Assembly: GCF_003671765.1 (NCBI RefSeq) | Contig: NZ_QPIB01000009.1 | Location: 647,713-711,712 of the forward strand | DNA length: 64,000 bases | Reading direction: 5' to 3' | Origin: Xenophilus sp. E41 | GTDB lineage: Bacteria; Pseudomonadota; Gammaproteobacteria; Burkholderiales; Burkholderiaceae_C | Shown: one piece after another, positions 46,290-55,757 of the stretch | How positions within the stretch are numbered: the first letter of the stretch is position 1 | Layout of the letters: each line of letters begins with the position of its first letter | Made by a program: the position numbers and the translations under genes | Notes under the pieces: generated by a model | Told to the model about the DNA's origin: nothing | The model's database searches: none | The model's input: only the letters and a program-made list of their open reading frames with translations

Positions 46290-47477
46290 ATGCACCGTCG
46301 CCATCTCGTTGCCCTGGCCGCATTGGCCGCCACTGCCGCCGCCGCGCCGGCCTGGGCCCAGTCCAACGAAATCCGCATCGCCCACGTCTACAGCAAGACC
46401 GGCCCGCTGGAGGCCTACGGCAAGCAGACGCAGGCCGGCCTGATGATGGGCCTGGAGTACGCCACCGGCGGCACCATGACCGTCAATGGCAAGAAGATCG
46501 TCGTCATCGAGAAGGACGACCAGGGCAAGCCCGACCTGGGCAAGTCGCTGCTGGCCGCCGCGTACTCCGACGACAAGGCGGCGCTGGCCGTCGGCCCGAC
46601 CTCGTCCGGCGTGGCGCTGGCCATGCTGCCCGTGGCCGAGGAGTACAAGAAGGTGCTGATCGTCGAACCCGCCGTGGCCGACTCGATCACCGGCGACAAG
46701 TGGAACAAGTACATCTTCCGCACCGGCCGCAATTCCAGCCAGGACGCGATCAGCAACGCCGTGGCGCTCGACAAGCCGGGCACCACCATCGCCACCCTGG
46801 CCCAGGACTACGCCTTCGGCCGCGACGGCGTGAAGGCCTTCAAGGACGCAGTGAAGAAGGCCAAGATCGTCCACGAGGAATACCTGCCGCAGAACACCAC
46901 CGACTTCACCGCCGGTGCGCAGCGCCTGATCGACAAGCTCAAGGACCAGCCCGGCCGCAAGGTGATCTGGATCGTGTGGGCCGGCGCCGGCAACCCCTTC
47001 AAGATCGCCGACCTCGACCTCAAGCGCTACGGCATCGAGATCGCCACGGGCGGCAACATCCTGCCGGCGATGGCGAGCTACAAGCAGTTCCCGGGGATGG
47101 AAGGCGCGACGTACTACTACTTCGGCATTCCGAAGAACCCGGTCAACGACGCCCTGGTGTCGATGCACTACAAGCAGTACAAGACCCCGCCGGACTTCTT
47201 CACCGCCGGCGGCTTCTCGGCCGCCATGGCGGTGGTCACCGCACTCAAGAAGACCGGCGGCGACACCGGCACCAACAAGCTCATCAGCACCATGGAAGGC
47301 ATGAGCTTCGACACCCCCAAGGGCACGATGACCTTCCGCAAGGAAGACCACCAGGCCCTGCAGAGCATGTACCACTTCAAGATCAAGGTCGACCCGGCCT
47401 TCGCCTGGGGCGTGCCGGAACTGGTGCACGAGATCAAGGCGTCCGAGATGGACGTGCCGATCCGCAACAAGCGCTGA
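46290..47477 (+). CDS. ABC transporter substrate-binding protein, branched-chain amino acid type
   Basis: This 395-residue protein has a signal peptide (MHRRHLVALAALAATAAAAP, cut after AWAQ) and a LivJ-like two-lobe fold (IAHVYSKTGPLEAYGKQTQAGL). The family binds amino acids, amides, aromatic acids or urea; the ligand is not clear from sequence. It is the first gene of the operon, behind a sigma-54 promoter. A large inverted repeat separates it from livG. Confidence 0.92.
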   Translation: MHRRHLVALAALAATAAAAPAWAQSNEIRIAHVYSKTGPLEAYGKQTQAGLMMGLEYATGGTMTVNGKKIVVIEKDDQGKPDLGKSLLAAAYSDDKAALAVGPTSSGVALAMLPVAEEYKKVLIVEPAVADSITGDKWNKYIFRTGRNSSQDAISNAVALDKPGTTIATLAQDYAFGRDGVKAFKDAVKKAKIVHEEYLPQNTTDFTAGAQRLIDKLKDQPGRKVIWIVWAGAGNPFKIADLDLKRYGIEIATGGNILPAMASYKQFPGMEGATYYYFGIPKNPVNDALVSMHYKQYKTPPDFFTAGGFSAAMAVVTALKKTGGDTGTNKLISTMEGMSFDTPKGTMTFRKEDHQALQSMYHFKIKVDPAFAWGVPELVHEIKASEMDVPIRNKR

Positions 47478-47484
47478 TCGGAAG

Positions 47485-47610
47485 GCGGACTTCCGTACGC
47501 GAAGGACGCGAAGGTTTCGCGAAGGTCGCGAAAGACGCATTCAAAGATTCCTTTTTTGAATCCTTTGCGTCTTTCGCGGGACTTTCGCGCCCTTCGCGTT
47601 CGGTTCCCGC
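47485..47610. repeat. Long inverted repeat A in the ABC operon
   Basis: Arms rich in CGCGAAGG units (TACGCGAAGGACGCGAAGG on the left, TTCGCGCCCTTCGCG on the right) frame a centre TTCAAAGATTCC/TTTTTTGAA. The two halves pair over about 50 bases. It lies between the binding protein gene and livG, and its right end nearly reaches the livG start. Confidence 0.8.
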
Positions 47611-47626
47611 TCCCGCATTCGACCCG

Positions 47627-48391
47627 ATGCTTCAGACCCAAGACCTCACCATCCGCTTCGGCGGGCACGTCGCCGTGAACGCCGTGAGCTGCACCTTCGC
47701 GCCCGGCACGCTCACGGCCATCGTGGGCCCGAACGGCGCGGGCAAGACGACGTATTTCAACCTCATCTCGGGGCAGCTCAAGGCCACGTCGGGGTCGGTG
47801 CGGCTCGATGGCCGCGACCTGACCGGGCTGCCGGCGTCGGCGCGCACGCGCGCCGGCCTGGGCCGGGCCTTCCAGCTCACCAACCTGTTCCCCAACCTCA
47901 CGGTGCTGGAGAACGTGCGCCTGGCGGTGCAGGCCGCGCACGAGGGGCCGCACCGGCGCGGGCTCAACCTCTGGAGCATCTGGAGCGACCACAAGGCGCT
48001 CACCGAGCGCGCCGATGCGCTGCTGGCCGACACCAACCTCAAGGCACGCGAGCACGACATCGTGGCCAGCCTGCCGCACGGCGACCAGCGCAAGCTCGAG
48101 GTCGCGCTGCTGATGGCGCTGGAGCCGCAGGTCTTCATGTTCGACGAACCGACGGCCGGCATGAACGCCGCCGAGGCGCCGGTCATCCTCGACCTGATCC
48201 GGAAGCTAAAGAAGGACCGCAGCAAGACCATCCTTCTGGTGGAGCACAAGATGGACGTGGTGCGCGAGCTGGCCGACCGCATCATCGTGCTGCACAACGG
48301 CACGCTGGTGGCCGACGGCGAACCGGCGGAGGTCATCGCGTCGCCGGTGGTCCAAGAGGCTTACCTGGGCGTGGCGAAGGAGGCGGCATGA
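47627..48391 (+). CDS. livG: ABC transporter ATP-binding protein LivG
   Basis: This 254-residue ATPase has Walker A GPNGAGKT (34-41), a LivG-type signature (SLPHGDQRKLEVALLMALEP) and Walker B FMFDEPTAGMN. It powers uptake with LivF, LivH and LivM in the inner membrane. The start at 47627 follows repeat A. It overlaps livF by four bases (ATGA), so both ATPases are translated together. Confidence 0.95.
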   Translation: MLQTQDLTIRFGGHVAVNAVSCTFAPGTLTAIVGPNGAGKTTYFNLISGQLKATSGSVRLDGRDLTGLPASARTRAGLGRAFQLTNLFPNLTVLENVRLAVQAAHEGPHRRGLNLWSIWSDHKALTERADALLADTNLKAREHDIVASLPHGDQRKLEVALLMALEPQVFMFDEPTAGMNAAEAPVILDLIRKLKKDRSKTILLVEHKMDVVRELADRIIVLHNGTLVADGEPAEVIASPVVQEAYLGVAKEAA

Positions 48392-49113
48392 GCGAGGCGC
48401 TTCTGCAACTCGAAGGCGTGCACACGCACATCGGCGCGTACCACATCCTTCACGGCGTGGACCTCGCCGTGCCCAAAGGCCGGCTCACCATGCTGCTGGG
48501 CCGCAACGGCGCCGGCAAGACCACCACGCTGCGGACCATCATGGGCCTGTGGCACGCCTCGCAGGGGCGAGTGACCTTCGCGGGCCAGGACATCACCAGG
48601 CTCGCGACCCCGCAGATCGCCGACCTCGGCATCGCCTACGTGCCCGAGACCATGGGCATCTTCGCGGACCTGACCGTGAAGGAGAACATGCTGCTGGCGG
48701 CCCGGGCCGCGCGCCGCGCCCAGGACATGGACGACGCGCGGTTGAAGTGGATCTTCAAGCTGTTCCCGGCCGTGGAGAAGTTCTGGAACCACCCGGCCGG
48801 CAAGCTCTCGGGCGGGCAGAAGCAGATGCTGGCCGTCTCGCGCGCCATCGTCGAGCCGCGCCAGCTGCTGATCGTCGACGAGCCCAGCAAGGGCCTGGCG
48901 CCGGCCATCATCAACAACATGATCGACGCCTTCGCCGAGCTCAAGGCCAGCGGCGTGACGATCCTGCTGGTGGAGCAGAACATCCATTTCGCACAACGCC
49001 TGGGCGATCACGTGGCCGTGATGGACAACGGCCGCGTGGTGCACGCCGGCACCATGGCCGAGTTCTCGGCCGATGCGCAGCTGCAGCAGTCGCTGCTGGG
49101 GTTGGCGTTGTGA
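48388..49113 (+). CDS. livF: ABC transporter ATP-binding protein LivF
   Basis: This 241-residue ATPase has Walker A GRNGAGKTT, signature LSGGQKQMLAVSRAI and Walker B LLIVDEPSKGLAP. It is the second ATPase of the branched-chain type transporter. It overlaps livG and is followed by inverted repeat B. Confidence 0.95.
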   Translation: MSEALLQLEGVHTHIGAYHILHGVDLAVPKGRLTMLLGRNGAGKTTTLRTIMGLWHASQGRVTFAGQDITRLATPQIADLGIAYVPETMGIFADLTVKENMLLAARAARRAQDMDDARLKWIFKLFPAVEKFWNHPAGKLSGGQKQMLAVSRAIVEPRQLLIVDEPSKGLAPAIINNMIDAFAELKASGVTILLVEQNIHFAQRLGDHVAVMDNGRVVHAGTMAEFSADAQLQQSLLGLAL

Positions 49114-49130
49114 GCGGCGGGGGCGGAATG

Positions 49131-49244
49131 CGGACATCCGTACGCGAAGGGCGCGAAGGTTTCGCGAAGGACGCGAAAAAAACCGTCGAAAGATTTCTTT
49201 CGCGGCCTTCGCGTGACTTTCGCGTCCTTCGCGTATGGATGTCC
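49131..49244. repeat. Long inverted repeat B in the ABC operon
   Basis: CGGACATCC-G-TACGCGAAGG on the left pairs with CCTTCGCGTA-T-GGATGTCCG on the right; within the arms CGCGAAGG units recur. The stem is about 50 bases long around a short AT-rich centre. It lies between livF and livH. Confidence 0.82.
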
Positions 49245-49330
49245 GATTCCAAGCCTCACCCGGCCGCTGCGCCCACACCAGGTGCACCCGTTGTGAACTC
49301 GATAGCAAATCAACAGCCAGGACGCGCCGC

Positions 49331-50317
49331 ATGAAGGCCCTCGATTTCGACTGGAAACCGCTGCTGCTGGTGCCCGTGCTGGCGCTGCTGGCACTGCCCC
49401 TGGTGGGCTCCACCTCCACCTGGCTGACGCTCACCGTCGCGGGGCTGGCGATGGGCATGATCGTGTTCATCATCGCCTCGGGCCTCACGCTCGTGTTCGG
49501 GCTGATGGACGTGCTGAACTTCGGGCACGGCGTGTTCATCGCGCTGGGTGCCTTCGTCGCCACCAGCGTGCTCGGAGCGATGGGCGACTGGACGCAGTCG
49601 TCCTCCATCCTCACCAACCTCGTGGCCGTGCTGCCTGCGATGGTGGTCGCGATGCTGGTGGCCGGCGCGGTGGGCCTGGCCTTCGAGCGCTTCATCGTGC
49701 GGCCGGTGTACGGCCAGCACCTGAAGCAGATCCTCATCACGATGGGCGGGATGATCATCGGGGAGGAGATCATCAAAGTGATCTGGGGCCCGGCGCAGAT
49801 TCCGCTGCCGCTGCCCGAGGGCCTGCGCGGCTCCTGGCTGCTGGGCGACGCGGCGATCGAGAAGTACCGCGTGCTGGCGGTGGTCGTCGGCGCCGTCGTC
49901 TTCGCGCTGCTGGCCTGGACGCTGGCGCGCACCAAGATCGGCCTGTTGATCCGCGCCGGCGTGCAGGACCGCGAGATGGTCGAGTCGCTGGGCTACCGCA
50001 TCCGCGTGCTCTTCGTCGGCATCTTCGTGGCCGGCAGCGCGCTCGCGGGCCTGGGCGGCGTGATGTGGGGCCTGTACCAGCAGAACGTCATCCCGCAGAT
50101 GGGCGCGCAGGTCAACGTGCTGATCTTCATCGTCATCATCATTGGCGGCCTGGGCTCGACCACGGGCGCACTCATCGGCGCGCTGCTGGTCGGCCTGATG
50201 GCCAACTACACCGGCTTCGTCGCGCCCAAGGTGGCCCTGTTCTCCAACATCGCCCTCATGGTCGCCATCCTGCTGTGGCGCCCGCAGGGGGTGTACCCGG
50301 TGGCGGGGAGCCGATGA
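49331..50317 (+). CDS. livH: ABC transporter permease LivH
   Basis: This 328-residue permease has about eight membrane segments and LivH motifs (GLTLVFGLMDVLNFGHGVF and GGLGSTTGALIGALLVGL). It forms the channel with LivM. The start at MKALDFDW is chosen because the frame above it lies in the repeat region. It is followed by repeat C. Confidence 0.93.
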   Translation: MKALDFDWKPLLLVPVLALLALPLVGSTSTWLTLTVAGLAMGMIVFIIASGLTLVFGLMDVLNFGHGVFIALGAFVATSVLGAMGDWTQSSSILTNLVAVLPAMVVAMLVAGAVGLAFERFIVRPVYGQHLKQILITMGGMIIGEEIIKVIWGPAQIPLPLPEGLRGSWLLGDAAIEKYRVLAVVVGAVVFALLAWTLARTKIGLLIRAGVQDREMVESLGYRIRVLFVGIFVAGSALAGLGGVMWGLYQQNVIPQMGAQVNVLIFIVIIIGGLGSTTGALIGALLVGLMANYTGFVAPKVALFSNIALMVAILLWRPQGVYPVAGSR

Positions 50318-50325
50318 CATCCGGG

Positions 50326-50460
50326 CCCGGGCTTCCCTACGCGAAGGACGCGAAAGTCACGCGAAGGTCGCGAAGAAGACCCTTTGATTTTCTGCTTCTC
50401 CTTCCTGCATTTCTTTCGCGTCCTTCGCGCAACCTTCGCGCCCTTCGCGTACGGACTCCG
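50326..50460. repeat. Long inverted repeat C in the ABC operon
   Basis: Left arm CTACGCGAAGGACGCGAAAG and right arm CCTTCGCGCCCTTCGCGTA pair with a longer, less regular centre than copies A and B. It lies between livH and livM. Confidence 0.78.
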
Positions 50461-50477
50461 CTTCCGCATTGAACGCC

Positions 50478-51542
50478 ATGCTGACCCGTCTCCTTTCCAA
50501 CGACCTCCCGCGCAACAAGGTGATGGCGGTGCTGCTCGTGGCGGTGCTGCTGGGGCTGGCCTTCGCCCCCTTCATCTTTCCGGGGGTGAAGGCGCTGAAC
50601 GTGGCGGCGAAGATCCTGGTCTTCGTCGTGCTCGTGGCCAGTTTCGACCTGCTGCTGGGCTACACCGGCATCGTGAGCTTCGCGCACACGATGTTCTTCG
50701 GCATCGGCGCCTACGGCATCGCCATCGCCGCGACGCGGCTCGGGCCCAACTGGGGCGCGATCGCGGTGGGGCTGGTGGGTTCGCTGGCGGTGTCGCTGGT
50801 GCTGGCGCTGGCCATCGGCCTCTTTTCGCTGCGGGTGCGGGCGATCTTCTTCGCCATGATCACGCTGGCGGTGGCCTCGGCCTTCCAGACGCTGGCCTCG
50901 CAGCTGTCGGAATTCACAGGCGGCGAGGACGGGCTGACCTTCAAGCTGCCCGAGCTCATTTCGCCGAGCTTCGAGTTCGCGGAGGAGCCCTTCCTGGGTG
51001 TGTCCCTCGATGGCCGGCTGCTGTGCTACTACCTGCTCTTCGTGGCCGCGGTGGTGCTGGTGCTGATGCTGCTGCGCATCGTGAATTCGCCCTTCGGGCG
51101 CGTGCTGCAGGCCATCCGCGAGAACGAATTCCGCGCCGAGGCGATCGGCTACCGCGTGGTGGTGTACCGCACGCTGTCGGCGGTGCTGTCGGCGCTGTTC
51201 GCCACGCTGGCCGGCGCGATGCTCGCGATCTGGCTGCGCTACAACGGGCCTGACACCTCGCTCAGCTTCGAGATCATGATCGACGTGCTGCTCATCGTCG
51301 TCATCGGCGGCATGGGCACCATCTACGGGGCGGCCATCGGCGCAGTGCTCTTCGTGGTGGCGCAAAGCTACCTGCAAGATCTGCTGCGCCTGGGCAACGA
51401 GGCCGTGAGCGGTCTGCCCTGGCTGGCGGCGCTGCTGTCGCCGGACCGCTGGCTGCTGTGGCTGGGGGTGCTGTTCGTGCTGTCGGTGTACTACTTCCCG
51501 ACGGGCATCGTCGGCAAACTCAGGGCCAGGAGCGCGCGATGA
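50478..51542 (+). CDS. livM: ABC transporter permease LivM
   Basis: This 354-residue permease has about nine membrane segments and the LivM motifs GYTGIVSFAHTMFFGIGAYG and GGMGTIYGAAIGAVLF. It pairs with LivH. The ATG at 50478 is preferred; a TTG at 50469 would add three residues. The stop overlaps the next start as ATGA. Confidence 0.93.
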   Translation: MLTRLLSNDLPRNKVMAVLLVAVLLGLAFAPFIFPGVKALNVAAKILVFVVLVASFDLLLGYTGIVSFAHTMFFGIGAYGIAIAATRLGPNWGAIAVGLVGSLAVSLVLALAIGLFSLRVRAIFFAMITLAVASAFQTLASQLSEFTGGEDGLTFKLPELISPSFEFAEEPFLGVSLDGRLLCYYLLFVAAVVLVLMLLRIVNSPFGRVLQAIRENEFRAEAIGYRVVVYRTLSAVLSALFATLAGAMLAIWLRYNGPDTSLSFEIMIDVLLIVVIGGMGTIYGAAIGAVLFVVAQSYLQDLLRLGNEAVSGLPWLAALLSPDRWLLWLGVLFVLSVYYFPTGIVGKLRARSAR

Positions 51543-52411
51543 GTCAGCCTTCTTCGCACTACGCGACGCTTTGCGGCCGCGAGGTCCACTGGGTGGAGTG
51601 GGGGGCCGCCGCAGCGCCCGCCGTCATCGCCTGGCACGGCCTGGCGCGCACCGGCCGCGACATGGACGAGCTCGCGCAGCACCTCGCCGCCGCCGGCTAC
51701 CGCGTGATCTGCCCCGACACGATCGGGCGCGGCCTGAGCCAGTGGAGTCCGCTGCCCGACGACGAGTACAAGCTCGCGTTCTATGCCCGCCTGGCCGACG
51801 CGCTGTGCGAGCACCTGGGCCTGGCGCGCGTGCACTGGGTCGGCACCTCGATGGGCGCGGCCATCGGCACCGTGTGCGCCTCGGGGCTCTTCGTGCCGGC
51901 CATGAAGCGTCGCATCGCCAGCCTGGTGCTCAACGACAACGCGCCCGAACTGGCCACGCCGGCGCTGGAGCGCATCAAGGCCTATGCCGGCACGCCGCCG
52001 GCATTCGGCACGGTGCAGGAACTCGAGGCCTTCTTCCGCACCGTCTACAAGCCCTACGGCTGGCTCAGCGACGCGCAGTGGCGCCGCCTCACCGAGACCT
52101 CCACGCGGCGCCTGCCCGACGGCCGCGTGACGCCGCACTACGACCCGGCCATGGTGCGGCAGTTCACCGCCCACGAGAACGACTACCTGATCTGGGACCA
52201 CTACGACGCGCTCGACGTGCCCGTGCTGCTTCTGCGCGGCGCCGAGTCCGACCTGGTGCTGCCCGAGGTGGTGGCGCGCATGGCGACGCGCGGCCCCGGC
52301 GCAGCGGGGCGCCTGCAGGTGATCGAGGTGCCGGGCTGCGGCCACGCGCCGGCGCTGAACGTGCCCGATCAGTTGAACGCGGTCGAAGCATTCATTCGCG
52401 CAGCGGGCTGA
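51539..52411 (+). CDS. Alpha/beta hydrolase
   Basis: This 290-residue hydrolase has an oxyanion-region motif HGLARTGRDMD, the nucleophile elbow GTSMG, a candidate acid Asp in GAESDLVLP and a catalytic His in PGCGHAPAL. The substrate is unknown. It is coupled to livM by a 4-base overlap, so it probably acts on what the transporter brings in, for example an ester or amide. Confidence 0.88.
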   Translation: MSQPSSHYATLCGREVHWVEWGAAAAPAVIAWHGLARTGRDMDELAQHLAAAGYRVICPDTIGRGLSQWSPLPDDEYKLAFYARLADALCEHLGLARVHWVGTSMGAAIGTVCASGLFVPAMKRRIASLVLNDNAPELATPALERIKAYAGTPPAFGTVQELEAFFRTVYKPYGWLSDAQWRRLTETSTRRLPDGRVTPHYDPAMVRQFTAHENDYLIWDHYDALDVPVLLLRGAESDLVLPEVVARMATRGPGAAGRLQVIEVPGCGHAPALNVPDQLNAVEAFIRAAG

Positions 52412-52414
52412 TCT

Positions 52415-52480
52415 TTCAGACGAAAAGCGCCTGCAGCGCCCGCGGGCCGGGCGCGGGCAGCTATCAAAAGCGTAGCAAAC
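52415..52480 (+). terminator. Dispersed repeat after the ABC/hydrolase operon
   Basis: GCGCCTGCAGCGCCCGCGGG, then GGCGCGGGCAGCTATCAAAAG and CGTAGC form the repeat's hairpins; the copy closes the operon before the DUF1993 gene. There is no long T-run here, so termination is less sure than at 11013 or 34239. Confidence 0.55.
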
Positions 52481-52533
52481 CGCTTTGTGGCGAGAATCCG
52501 CGGCCCACAACAACACTCCGGAGAACTCCCGCC

Positions 52534-53037
52534 ATGGCCATCTCGCTCTACGACGCCTCCGTCCCCGTCTTCATCCGCGGCCTCGACCAGCTCACGCACA
52601 TACTTGGCAAGGGGCTCGCGCACGCGCAGGCGCAGGGCCTGGACCCGGCCACGCTGGTGCAGGCCCGCCTGGCGCCCGATATGCTCACGCTGGCCGGCCA
52701 GGTGCAGCGCGCGAGCGATGCGTCCAAGCTCGCGGCGGCGCGCCTCGGTGGCATGACGGCGCCGAGCTTTCCCGACACCGAAAGCACGTACGACGAGCTG
52801 CTCGCGCGCGTGGCCAGGACGCGCGAGTTCCTCGCTGGCGTCGACCGCGCCGCCATCGACGGCCAGGAGGCCCGCGAGGTGCGGCTGAAGGTCGGCGACG
52901 GCGAGATCGTCTTCGACGCGCAGCGCTACTTGCTGCAGTTCGCGATTCCCAACTTCTTCTTCCACGTGACCACCGCCTACGACGTCCTGCGGCACATGGG
53001 CGTGCCCGTGGGCAAGCGGGACTACCTGGGTCGCTGA
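52534..53037 (+). CDS. DUF1993 family protein
   Basis: This 167-residue protein has the DUF1993 pattern: YDASVPVFIRGLDQLTHIL at the start, FPDTESTYDELLARVARTREFL in the middle, and NFFFHVTTAYDVLRHMGVPVGKRDYLG at the end. It is a four-helix, DinB-like fold; the function is unknown. It converges with acdR. Confidence 0.9.
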   Translation: MAISLYDASVPVFIRGLDQLTHILGKGLAHAQAQGLDPATLVQARLAPDMLTLAGQVQRASDASKLAAARLGGMTAPSFPDTESTYDELLARVARTREFLAGVDRAAIDGQEAREVRLKVGDGEIVFDAQRYLLQFAIPNFFFHVTTAYDVLRHMGVPVGKRDYLGR

Positions 53038-53044
53038 CAGCTGC

Positions 53045-53542
53045 TCACAGCGGCAGCTGCGTCGTCGACAGCACTTCCTTCAGGACCATGAAGGTCCGCA
53101 CCTGCCGCACGCCTGGCAGGTAGAGCAGCTGCTCGGCGTGCAGCCGGTTGTAGCTCTCGTTGTCGCGTGTGCGCACGAGCATGAAGTAGTCGAACTCGCC
53201 CGTCACCACGTGGCATTCGAGGCAGCCCGACACCTTCTGCACCGCTTTCTCGAAATCGGCGAAGGACTCCGGTGTGGAGCGGTCGAGCACCACGCCGATC
53301 ATCACCAGCATGCCGCAGTCCAACGCCTTGGGGGACAGCAGCGCGACCGTGCCGCGGATGAAGCCGAGCGTCTTCAGGCGATCCACGCGCCGCAGACACG
53401 CTGGGGCGCTGAGGTTCACCTTGGCGGCCAGCGCCACGTTGGAGACCGCGGCATCGCGCTGCAGCGCGCGGAGGATGGCGCGGTCGGTGCGATCGAGTTC
53501 GCTCGCGGCAGGCAATGTTGTTGCGTGTATGGGCTTTTTCAT
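53045..53542 (-). CDS. acdR: Lrp/AsnC-family regulator AcdR
   Basis: This 165-residue protein has an N-terminal Lrp helix-turn-helix ([27 protein letters not shown], about 17-43) and a C-terminal RAM ligand domain ([17 protein letters not shown]). It is divergent from acdS, and in other proteobacteria this regulator (AcdR) activates acdS. The start is MKKPIHATT. Confidence 0.9.
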   Translation of the reverse strand: MKKPIHATTLPAASELDRTDRAILRALQRDAAVSNVALAAKVNLSAPACLRRVDRLKTLGFIRGTVALLSPKALDCGMLVMIGVVLDRSTPESFADFEKAVQKVSGCLECHVVTGEFDYFMLVRTRDNESYNRLHAEQLLYLPGVRQVRTFMVLKEVLSTTQLPL

Positions 53543-53669
53543 GGAACGAAGCGCCGGAGGCGCCGGGAAACGAGGGCCTGGATTTCCTGAAGCGACCCCA
53601 TTTTGCAACCCTGTGAGGCGGCTTACTTCCTACGATTCGTCCACGCCAACGAACACGGAGCCCGCCGCC

Positions 53670-54686
53670 ATGAACCTGCAGAAATTCCCCCGTCATTCGC
53701 TCACCTTCGGTCCGACGCCGATCCAGCCGCTCAAACGCCTGAGCGCTCACCTGGGCGGTGAAGTCCAGCTCTATGCCAAGCGCGAGGACTGCAACAGCGG
53801 CCTGGCTTTCGGCGGCAACAAGACGCGCAAGCTCGAGTACCTGATCCCCGAGGCGATCGAGGGCGGCTACGACACGCTGGTGTCCATCGGCGGCGTGCAA
53901 TCGAACCAGACCCGCCAGGTGGCCGCCGTGGCCGCGCACCTGGGCATGAAGTGCGTCCTGGTGCAGGAGCACTGGGTCAACTACGAGGACCCGGTCTACG
54001 ACCGCGTGGGCAATATCGAGCTCTCGCGCATCCTGGGCGCCGACGTGCGCCTCGATGCAGCGGGCTTCGACATCGGCATCCGCAAGAGCTGGGAAGAGGC
54101 CATGGAGGGCGTGCGCCGCGCCGGCGGCAAGCCCTTCCCGATCCCTGCCGGCTGCTCCGAGCATCCGAAGGGCGGGCTGGGTTTCGTCGGCTTCGCCGAG
54201 GAAGTGCGCCAGCAGGAGAAGGAACTGGGCTTCCAGTTCGACTACATCGTGGTCTGCTCGGTCACGGGCAGCACGCAGGCCGGCATGGTGGTGGGCTTTG
54301 CGGCCGATGGGCGCGCCGACCGGGTGATCGGCATCGACGCCTCGGCCAAGCCGCAGCAGACCTTCGACCAGATCCTGCGCATCGCGAAGAACACCGCCGG
54401 CCTGGTCGAGCTGGAACGCGACATCACCGAGAAGGACGTCGTGCTCGACACCCGGTTCGGCGGCCCCGAATACGGCCTGCCCAGCGAAGGCACGCTGGAG
54501 GCGATCCGCCTGTGCGCACGCACCGAGGGCATGCTCACCGACCCGGTGTACGAGGGAAAGTCCATGCACGGCATGATCGAGAAGGTGCGCCTGGGCGAGT
54601 TCCCGGCCGGCTCCCGCGTGCTGTATGCGCACCTGGGCGGCGTGCCGGCGCTCAGTGCCTATGCCGGCCTGTTCGCCAACGGCTGA
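53670..54686 (+). CDS. acdS: 1-aminocyclopropane-1-carboxylate deaminase
   Basis: This 338-residue PLP enzyme cleaves ACC, the precursor of plant ethylene, to ammonia and 2-oxobutanoate. The residues that mark true ACC deaminases are present: PLP Lys51 ([10 protein letters not shown]), Ser78, Tyr294, Glu295 and Leu322. Glu295 and Leu322 separate it from D-cysteine desulfhydrases. Length is exactly that of known enzymes. It is divergent from acdR. It suggests a plant-associated bacterium able to lower plant ethylene and use ACC as nitrogen source. Confidence 0.97.
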   Translation: MNLQKFPRHSLTFGPTPIQPLKRLSAHLGGEVQLYAKREDCNSGLAFGGNKTRKLEYLIPEAIEGGYDTLVSIGGVQSNQTRQVAAVAAHLGMKCVLVQEHWVNYEDPVYDRVGNIELSRILGADVRLDAAGFDIGIRKSWEEAMEGVRRAGGKPFPIPAGCSEHPKGGLGFVGFAEEVRQQEKELGFQFDYIVVCSVTGSTQAGMVVGFAADGRADRVIGIDASAKPQQTFDQILRIAKNTAGLVELERDITEKDVVLDTRFGGPEYGLPSEGTLEAIRLCARTEGMLTDPVYEGKSMHGMIEKVRLGEFPAGSRVLYAHLGGVPALSAYAGLFANG

Positions 54687-54701
54687 TCGCCGGCGGCATC
54701 C

Positions 54702-55742
54702 TCAGTCGCGCGTCGGCCAGCCGGCCAGGTGGCGCTCGGCGATGCCGGCCAGCGCGGTGATCCAGGCCGGGTCGTCGTTGAGCGCGGGGATGTAGTGGAA
54801 TTCCTTGCCGCCGCTTCCGAGGAAGGCCTCGCGGCCTTCCATCGCGATCTCTTCCAGGGTCTCCAGGCAATCAGCGGGAAAGCCGGGGCACAACACATCG
54901 ACGCGGCCCACGCCCGCCGCGCCCAGTTCGCGCAGCGTCGGTTCGGTGTAGGGCTCGAGCCACTTGGCACGGCCGAAGCGCGACTGGAAGGTCAGCCGCC
55001 ACATCGACTCGTGCAACTGCAGGCGCGCGGCCAGCAGCTCGCCGGTGCGCAGGCATTGCCGCTGGTACGGGTCCCCCAGGCGGATGTTGCGCTCCGGGAT
55101 GCCGTGGAAGCTCATCACCAGCCGGTCGGGCCGGCCGTGCGCCTGCCAATGCGCCTCGACGCTGCGTGCCAGGGCGTCGACGTAGCCAGCATCGTCGTGG
55201 TAGTCGTTGACGAAGCGGAACTCCGGCATGCGCCGCGCGCCGCGTGACCAGTCGTTCACCGCGTCGATCACGCTGGCCGTCGTGGTGGCCGAATACTGCG
55301 GGTAGGCCTGCAGCACCAGCACGCGGTCGACGCCGCCGGCCTTGAGCGCCTCGAGCTGGTCGGCCAGCGCAGGCTGGCCGTAGCGCATCGCAGGCCGCAC
55401 CACGACCCGGTGGCCGCGCTCGCCGAGCCAGCCCTGCAGCAGCGTCGCCTGCTTGAGCGTGCCCGCGGTGAGCGGCGAGCCGTCGGGCGTCCAGATGCTG
55501 GCGTACTTGGCGGCCGATTTCGCGGGCCGCACACGCAGGATGATGCCCTGCAGGATCGGCAGCCACAGCGCGCGCGGAATCTCCACCACGCGCGGGTCGC
55601 CGAGGAACTCGGCGAGGTAGGGCCGCACGGCGGCGGCGGTCGGCGCGGCGGGGGAGCCGAGGTTGCACCACAGCACGGCGGTGCGCGAGGCGGCGATAGG
55701 GGGGCTCTGGATGACCGGTGGCTCGGGACGGAAGCGGGGCAT
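54702..55742 (-). CDS. hemH: Ferrochelatase
   Basis: This 346-residue enzyme inserts iron into protoporphyrin IX, the last step of haem synthesis. It has the N-terminal VLWCNLGSPAAPTAAAVRPYL, the conserved His in VMSFHGIPERN, the LTFQSRFGRAKWLEPYT segment, and Glu in CLETLEEIAMEG. The start at MPRFRPEPP is 15 bases from the divergent HAD gene start. It converges with acdS. Confidence 0.95.
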   Translation of the reverse strand: MPRFRPEPPVIQSPPIAASRTAVLWCNLGSPAAPTAAAVRPYLAEFLGDPRVVEIPRALWLPILQGIILRVRPAKSAAKYASIWTPDGSPLTAGTLKQATLLQGWLGERGHRVVVRPAMRYGQPALADQLEALKAGGVDRVLVLQAYPQYSATTTASVIDAVNDWSRGARRMPEFRFVNDYHDDAGYVDALARSVEAHWQAHGRPDRLVMSFHGIPERNIRLGDPYQRQCLRTGELLAARLQLHESMWRLTFQSRFGRAKWLEPYTEPTLRELGAAGVGRVDVLCPGFPADCLETLEEIAMEGREAFLGSGGKEFHYIPALNDDPAWITALAGIAERHLAGWPTRD

Positions 55743-55757
55743 GCGATATTCTGCGGC

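Noticed and set aside
47485-50460. CRISPR array in the CGCGAAGG-rich gaps
   Set aside because: The units are arms of inverted repeats in three separate gaps, with no regular spacer pattern and no cas genes.
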